Positions 57,438-64,000 of a stretch of 64,000 nucleotides of DNA are shown in pieces. Made by a program: the position numbers and the translations under genes. The notes under the pieces are model-generated. The model ran no database searches and had not been told where the DNA came from. It saw only the letters and a list, made by a program, of their open reading frames with translations. Numbering within the stretch: position 1 is the stretch's first letter; each line of letters opens with the position of its first letter. This DNA is from Arabidopsis thaliana (taxonomy: Eukaryota; Streptophyta; Magnoliopsida; Brassicales; Brassicaceae), in contig NC_003070.9 in NCBI RefSeq assembly GCF_000001735.4, positions 2,294,001 through 2,358,000 on the forward strand, written 5' to 3'.

Positions 57438-60400
57438 AAAACAATCCCTATGAGCATACACACAAGAACAAATTGGTGTGTTCATGGAGACAGAGATCGA
57501 TCTCTCATCAACTCTGAATCATGTACTATGTTGATATAAACAGGAAATAAAAAAAGTTTTGGCAACTACTTAGATGTCCAATTGTGTCATAAATTAGAAG
57601 TCAAAGGTTGGTTCTTTGAATGTGTAAGTTTCTTCCAACTACTAACTGTATGTGAATAGAGAAGTAAATGAAGGAATTGAAAGATGTTTGGTAATTGGTA
57701 TGAGATAATGAGTACGTGTAGCAGTAGTGGTTCAAGAAGTTATTCACTTTCCCTACCATTTAATTCACTTCCTCTCTCTCTCTCTCTTTTTTTTTTTTTT
57801 TGTTTCACCAAATTCTGTTGGCCTCTCTTTGTTTTTCTGTACTGGTTCCTTCCATTTCAGGGAACTTGGTTTTTATTAAATTTGGATCTTTATGTTTTAT
57901 GTAACTTCTTGTCTTTATGTTACACTTGCTTTTCACAATGTTGACTTAACTTGTTTCTTACCTTTGTTAGCTGTCCATTTTTAGTTTCTACCGTTTTTGG
58001 TTGGCTTATTTTGACTGTCTAGATTCTGACTACTTCCACAACGTATTTTAATAACTACTATTGTTTTGTTGTGAAGAAACAAGTCCATTTTAGTGGCGTT
58101 GGGTCAACATCATCAATCAATTAACGTCCGTCTATATCCAACCGCTTAATTAGCGTTTGTCTATTGTACATTCTGCATAGATACATCATACAAGTGGATC
58201 CTTAGAGTTAAATGTATGTACAATTTTCAAGATTGGCTCTGCAAGGCGTAAACCGTGGTTTGGCGTGAGATGCAGAACTACTTAGCTTCAGATTGGTCAT
58301 TGAGAGGTCTTGTGCCCGTTTATGAACCATGATAGTATGATTGTATCGCTGCTCCTTTATATGTGAATCCATCTTCTGCAATTTGCGGATCATGCATTAT
58401 CTCCCGCAAAGAGAAAATCCCGGTTTTGTATTACAGAACATAAAGCCAAATCCAATAGACTTTGGTATAAGCCAATTACTTCAATTAATAACTGGAGTGC
58501 ATTGATCATTTAGAACGAAGAGAAAAAGAAAACTCTATACTATAATATGTAAACAGAAAAGAAAAACGCAAATGCTAAGAAAGATTGATGAAGCGCCTAA
58601 TCATCTAGATGAGACACTCTAGTGCTTTATTAGTTGAGAGTATTGATGTCAATGCATCAATTTACCGTATGGATGGGGCACAAGTAGACAGATGGCACAG
58701 CTCGTTCTTCTGGAACATGCAAGCTCCAATTCCCTCACAGAAGAGGGTGTAAGATCCGGTCTGTCTTTGCTGTAAGAACCTCCATTGCCGGAGATATGTG
58801 GGTTGATTAGAATTTAACGTATTTGGTATCATTTTCTTAATTTTCAATTATATTTAAAAAATAAATAATGAGATATAGAACTTAACATTGTACATATATA
58901 GTATAATTTAGTTATTATGAATCAAGATTTTATTTTATTTTATAAAGTCAATGAATTGGACAAGAATATCATATACATTAACTCCACATAATGATAAAAC
59001 TTCAATACTAGTAAAATTTTCTGCAACATCGGCCTTCAACACTCACGATCACACTGACTACAACACGAATTAACAACAGTGATCTCAACTGATACTTCCA
59101 TCTCATTAAATCTCCATAATTCCTTCAACTCTCCAATATAAGCAAATTTTTCTTTATTTTAACGATGTGTTTGAAATCAACACCATCACCATTATTTTCA
59201 CTAATTGACGTTTTTCTCCCACATGCAAATAGACCATTTTCGAATTGCCATAGAATCATATTTTTTTTATCAAGCTAATATTGTTTGGTAAGATGTTATC
59301 AACTTATGCGATCACATATCATGTAGCATTAGCATTATTTAGTCAGGTAAAAAGAGAAAACAGAAAGTCGTAAGTAAGAAAGAAAAAGTAAAAACAAAGT
59401 ACAGTCAAAAAAGCATTTCAAATGATTTTAACCCTACCGTTAAAAAGTGGGACTAACACAAAAAGTACTTGGGGGCAAGGATATACAAATCTATGCCTGC
59501 ATTGTTTTCCGTGTCAATCTTTTCTTTAACGTTTTCTCCATTATATTCATTCCACCTTTTCCTAACGTATTATGTTATATCATTGGAAAATTATTGTTTT
59601 CATTGCAAACTACCAACACAACTAAAGCTACGTTTTCTTCCATATAAATTTGTTAAATTGCACATAATCAATCAGACGCCAAAGTTGTCAGTTGTCACAT
59701 TAGCTCTACTACGTACTCACTGAGGGATTAAAACCAATAGATACTCGTCATACTCACTGCAGAAAATTAGTAATCAGAAGTAAACCAAACTGTGCAATGC
59801 AAATAATAAAATATATAGTTGCGACAATATAATCTATAAAATAGGTTGGTTTTGGCTTGTTTTGTTTACTGTGTATATAAACATTTCATAGATCTGCTTA
59901 GCAAGTATACTGTTTGCTTAAATAGTCTTAAGAAAAGATACGTAAGTATGCTTCAATCCATGCAGAAAGTTTTATTCTTGATTTAATAATGTCTACGTGT
60001 AAACATAAACATGTTTGCATACATAATTAAGGAAAATTTATAGAGGATCATGCATTCACACAGACACACTGACACACAGATTCGTACAAGATGACTGTAA
60101 AAGAAAAAGAAGCTCCTAAAAATATGAGAATTTTTTATATTTTGGGAGTTTAAAAACGCAGCATTCAGAGAGACGCGGAATTCTATGATCAAGTTCCTTT
60201 GTCAGCAACAACCCTTTTACTTTATCAACTATCCTTGGCTTTAATTTATATATAGACATAAGAACAGTAAATAAACGATAAATAATTAGTAATGCACCAC
60301 TTGGTTTGGTAAGGCAAATTATAAACGGAAATTGAGTATGACTAGAACAAACTGAAAAATATTATATATTCGATAAAATTCAGTCTAAAGAGTATACAAA

Positions 60401-60706
60401 TTGGACTGTTACACACATGTATTGAGGCATATATAGCAACTTGAGAAATCAGATCAACCATGAAATCACGCAATACAAACAAATTATATGACACACCTGA
60501 TTATATAAATAAGTATCGAATTTAAGTTGTAAAACCACAATCTCTAATTAAGATACCTTTTAGTTTGTCCTTGTACTTCTCCACGATCATCGTCTTGAGC
60601 ACAGACTATGCATGCAGTTAATCCTGACCGTTGGTAGTCCTTTTAATCAATCTCCACGTCGTAAGTCGTAACATACGTTAATGATCCGACAAAACACACA
60701 AAAATC
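57438..60706. other. Intergenic downstream of PLL5 and OBP2
   Basis: The PLL5 3' UTR comes first, then a (CT)n-T tract at about 57770-57800. Two patches of less AT-rich DNA at 58205-58400 and 58660-58800 open 61-codon frames on the minus strand. I do not recognise the products, and neither has splice partners that I can support. The remainder is AT-rich. Confidence 0.45.
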
Positions 60707-62012
60707 TCACAAGAGATCATTAGAAGGACCCGAGAAATCCGAACCAGGCCAAAAGTACTGATTTGTTTGATTCCCAGGAGACGTCAAACCGGAGACCGGT
60801 CTAGACAAGTTAGCCAAATTAGGTTGTTCTTCCATCTTCACCGGAGGCGTCTGATAAACCCTAGAATCAACCATGGAAGTAGAAGAACCAGATATCCCAA
60901 CGTTGTTCCCGATATTACCGTCGTTCTGGAAAGCGTATAGCCCCGTCGTTGGATCGAAGAGAGCAAAGGGGCTCAAAGATCCAACGGATGCCATTAGGTT
61001 GTTTTCATTGTTATTATTGTTGTTGTTTTCATGAATGTTTCCCGTCATCGGAGTTGAAGTATTTCGTCCATGGAGAAACCCTAGATCGCTCATCATCAAA
61101 CTGGAACCGATCTGGTGAGCTTGGTTGTTGCCATTAGTAGCGGCTAAGTTCAAACCAATACCTCCGAGTTGAGTGAGATTGTAAAGAGTTGGTGAAAAAG
61201 GGAACTGATGATTTGTCCTTAGCTGTCCTGAGCTAGGACTTTGAGCGTTGACCGAGGAAGACTGTTTGGACGAAGAAGAAGAAGATTTTAAATTTCCATT
61301 TTTGCCCTTCTTGTTATTCCTCCGGCAGCCTCCACCTACAGGGACGTTTCTCAGGGCGCCCCCTTGTGTCCAGTAGCGACGGCAACCTTTGCAGAAGTGA
61401 CGAGGCTGAGTGAGGTTATAGTTGTTGTAGTAACAGAACTTAGTGTTGCTGGAGTCGCATCGAGGACACTTTAGGGGTCCCGCTAGTGGAGGAATGTTGG
61501 CCTGCCTTGCTCTCTCCGCCATCGATCCACCCATCCTTGACGGAAGACCAGCAGAGGTAGCGACATGGTGGTGGTTAGGGTTAGGGTTTGCTTGGAGAGG
61601 TGGAAGTTGGTGAGAGAGTACTAGTCCGTGGCCACTTATTATACTTCCATTTTCGTTAAGCTGGTGTTGAAGATGATGCTGATGATTCGAATTCGTAGGC
61701 TACAAAACCAAATCAAAATTAATGAAAGAACCAAGAAACTCAATTCACAACTAGTGTAACAAATTATCAATACGTATTTATAAAGGAAGAAATACCATAT
61801 ATATAGATGTTGGAATATTAAAGAAAGCGGATTAGAAAAGAAGATGGGAATAGGAATATCTTTTGGAAATGAATCAAAATTATTACTAAAACGAATCAAA
61901 ACATCAATGAAGAATTTAAGAGAGAAATTACAAAAAGAGAGAAAGAGGAGAGAACATTTAGTAATGGAAGATCAAAGAAGTGAACCTGTGACCAATTAGA
62001 TGGGAAAGCCAT
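60707..62012 (-). CDS. OBP2: DOF zinc-finger transcription factor (339 aa)
   Basis: This is a plant DOF nuclear transcription factor; DOF fingers bind AAAG cores. I recognise it as OBP2/DOF1.1, reported to promote indole glucosinolate synthesis and to respond to wounding and jasmonate. Exons (minus) are 61986-62012 (MAFPSNWSQ) and 60707-61699, giving 339 residues. The DOF finger has Cys at 87, 90, 112 and 115 (CX2CX21CX2C; LKCPRC and HFCKGC), followed by the basic [19 protein letters not shown]. Asn-, Ser- and His-rich low-complexity stretches flank it. An internal ATG at residue 65 ([10 protein letters not shown]) could give a shorter isoform that keeps the whole finger. Telomere-like TTAGGGTTAGGG sense codons lie at about 61575-61586. 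Confidence 0.95.
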
Positions 62013-64000
62013 TGTTCCTTCTACCCTTTTTTTTTATCTCTTTCTTCTTCCTTCTTTAATAAAGTTTGATGGATCTTTAATGGAAAGAACTCCAGCAAAA
62101 AAACTTGGTGGGGGAATCAAAAAAAAAGAAAGGCAAAACGAAAGAGAGGAAGCAAGACGACCAAAGAGAAACGCGAAGAGAGCACAAAATCAAAAAGGAA
62201 AGTGAGAAGAGAGATGGAGAACAAAGACAAATTAAAGGGAAATAAATGCTTCTTTAACGAGAAAAAAGAAAAGGAATTTCGGTTCTTTTTATGCTTGCTA
62301 TATAATAATTCTATACCATCTCTTCATGTGTATACGCGTCTATACTTCATTTACGGTTTATTTTTTATTTGCGATTCCCATTTTTAGGGTTTGTGTGGGG
62401 ACGTTTCTTCGCCTATAAGGTTCCTCTCCTATGCGTCTATGGACTAATTGTATATATATAGACGAAGAAAAGTACTATGAAATTATACCGAAGTTGTAAG
62501 AAAAAACTATCTAACATATAAAATTATCTCTCCATAAGATATAGGTGAAGAAACATAATATATTTTTTTGCAACATAAATATGATTTCAGTAATATAACA
62601 TTATCTCTCCATTAATATTTTCCTTGACCAAACAAAAAAATAGAACAATATTTTACAATGTTTTATAAGTTAAGAAAAAAAAAATCAGAACTTTTAAAAT
62701 TTTTAGAAAATTTACGTGTTCATCCTATAATAACATTGTTGTTTTCACATTTTCATCATCGACTTTTGTTTTTTTAATCTAAATCATATAAACTAATCTC
62801 AAAATCTAAAGTAAATTTAACATTCTAAACGTTAATTAACCACTGTCATAATTTTCATTGAAATTCAGAAATCTTTAATCACAAAATCTAAATCATCTCT
62901 GAAATCTTAAGCCCAAACTGCCGTTTATTCCTTATGGAAGCTCACCACCACCAAACACTCAACTTATATCCCTCTCTTCCTCTTTCTCTCACGTACGTGC
63001 CTCTCTCTAGATACATTTCTGTAAAAAAAAAACGAATTAGTGTCTAATAGAAAAGATGGATGTGTTATTATTGGAGCAAATTAAGCTTATAAAAAGAAAT
63101 AATTTCTTATCATATTTATTCTTTATAATATAATTCAGATGGCAAGCCCCATATGCCATATATAAAGCACATCATCATCATTCTCTATTACACTTTTGGT
63201 GGGATCTTGTCTATTATGCAATGGTGTAAATTAATCTCTCTCTTTTCTGCATTCAGTAGCATCAGTGTCAGATTTAACAGCATGTCATCATAGATAGTAG
63301 TTTCTATAACTTAAAAAAAAAAGTTTGGTAATTCTATTCTACCTTTGAAGTTTGAACCAATTAAGGATATTCGCTTCACCTTAAGAGAGGTGTGTGGAGG
63401 TGTGTTTAACGTGTGTTTACATAAGAAATCATGAATGTGTAGTTAATATTAGGAATGCACAAATTTATTAAAAAAATTACAACTATTCATATTAGACGAA
63501 TGGATGAACATTTATAATTTATCTAACGATTTTTCCTAATATTTTTATTTTATGGAAACGAAGAAAATCCAACATCACCGGTCTTAATTCTTCTAGACCT
63601 TTAGTAAATAATGAATTTTGGTTTTTAAAGAGAGAAGAAACAAAAGAGTCGCTCGTTTCCGATTACAACTTTTATTTATTGGTCCAAAACATTGTGTAAC
63701 AAAACGTACTACTTGTTAAAAGAGCTCTCCATTTTGCAGTTTGTCTCTACATTTTCTCTACTTTAATGTTTCTTTTCTCTCTTATCTCTTCATTGATCAC
63801 TCGTTTCGTTTATAAATTGCTAAACCTCTTTTTCAGAAAGGGACCGCCAAAGATAGCCTACTTGCTACATTATTATAACACACTGCTTCGAGTGGGGCAA
63901 AACTCTCCACCGCGAATAATCTAAAAAAACTAGATTTCTCAATAAACAAAAAAAAAAGGACGTTCATGCATGAACCCATCACGACTACCTTTTCATATAC
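62013..64000. other. OBP2 5' region and intergenic DNA to the window edge
   Basis: About 62013-62210 is purine-rich on the plus strand with many AAAG cores and should be the OBP2 5' UTR and core promoter. The rest is AT-rich. I see no gene; a 61-codon frame at 62202-62387 lies in the presumed promoter. Confidence 0.5.

Noticed and set aside
57684-57944. 86-codon frame downstream of PLL5
   Set aside because: It is driven by a CT/T low-complexity tract, giving Leu/Phe/Ser-rich translation without a domain.
1-64000. CRISPR arrays, operons, prophage, rRNA or organellar insertions
   Set aside because: No regularly spaced repeats, no polycistronic packing, no rRNA or plastid/mitochondrial gene sequence was seen; all genes are ordinary plant nuclear genes.

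Overview
The window reads as plant nuclear DNA. Genes are rich in GT-AG introns, intergenic DNA is AT-rich, and the families are plant-specific (GRAS, DOF, SIAMESE-related, DVL/ROT4, type 1 metallothionein, malectin-like LRR receptor kinases, RLCK-VII). The deduced proteins match Arabidopsis thaliana proteins I recognise (FTSH10, SCL14, SMR5, APK1A, MT1A, MT1C, PLL5, OBP2). From memory the order fits chromosome 1 around At1g07470 to At1g07640. That placement is recollection, not a search result.

Layout. 1-5.2 kb: a large inverted duplication holding two TFIIA large-subunit genes (the first cut by the window edge) and, between them, two divergent small unknown genes. 7.5-11 kb: RTFL3/DVL9 and the CDK inhibitor SMR5, with FTSH10 (mitochondrial AAA protease) diverging from SMR5. 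15.7-22.1 kb: two GRAS regulators in direct tandem (SCL31-like, SCL14). 24.4-27.0 kb: a telomere-repeat-binding-like Myb protein (TRFL2). 28.7-37.1 kb: two head-to-head malectin-like LRR receptor kinases. 37.4-39.2 kb: the cytoplasmic kinase APK1A. 40.8 kb: tRNA-Ala(AGC). 42.6-44.5 kb: a PPR protein. 44.9-47.9 kb: divergent metallothioneins MT1A and MT1C with a MITE between them. 48.3-50.2 kb: mitochondrial-type Obg GTPase. 50.6-52.4 kb: a DUF4378-like protein. 55.2-57.4 kb: PP2C phosphatase PLL5. 60.7-62.0 kb: DOF factor OBP2.

Exon structures were derived by hand from splice sites and reading phase. Total lengths came out at the sizes I recall for FTSH10 (813 aa), SCL14 (769), the two receptor kinases (864 and 871), APK1A (410), the PPR protein (534), Obg (493), PLL5 (662) and the metallothioneins (45), which supports the models.

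There is no operon-like logic. The recurring theme is local duplication: TFIIA and its small neighbour, the GRAS pair, the receptor-kinase pair and the metallothionein pair, and all but the GRAS pair are inverted. The most checkable non-coding signals are three CTT(N7)AAG motifs between SMR5 and FTSH10, a palindrome with arms of at least 1.4 kb, two complete MITEs with target-site duplications, a GC-AG intron in FTSH10, and an acidic insertion inside the Obg fold. I saw no clearly undescribed system.
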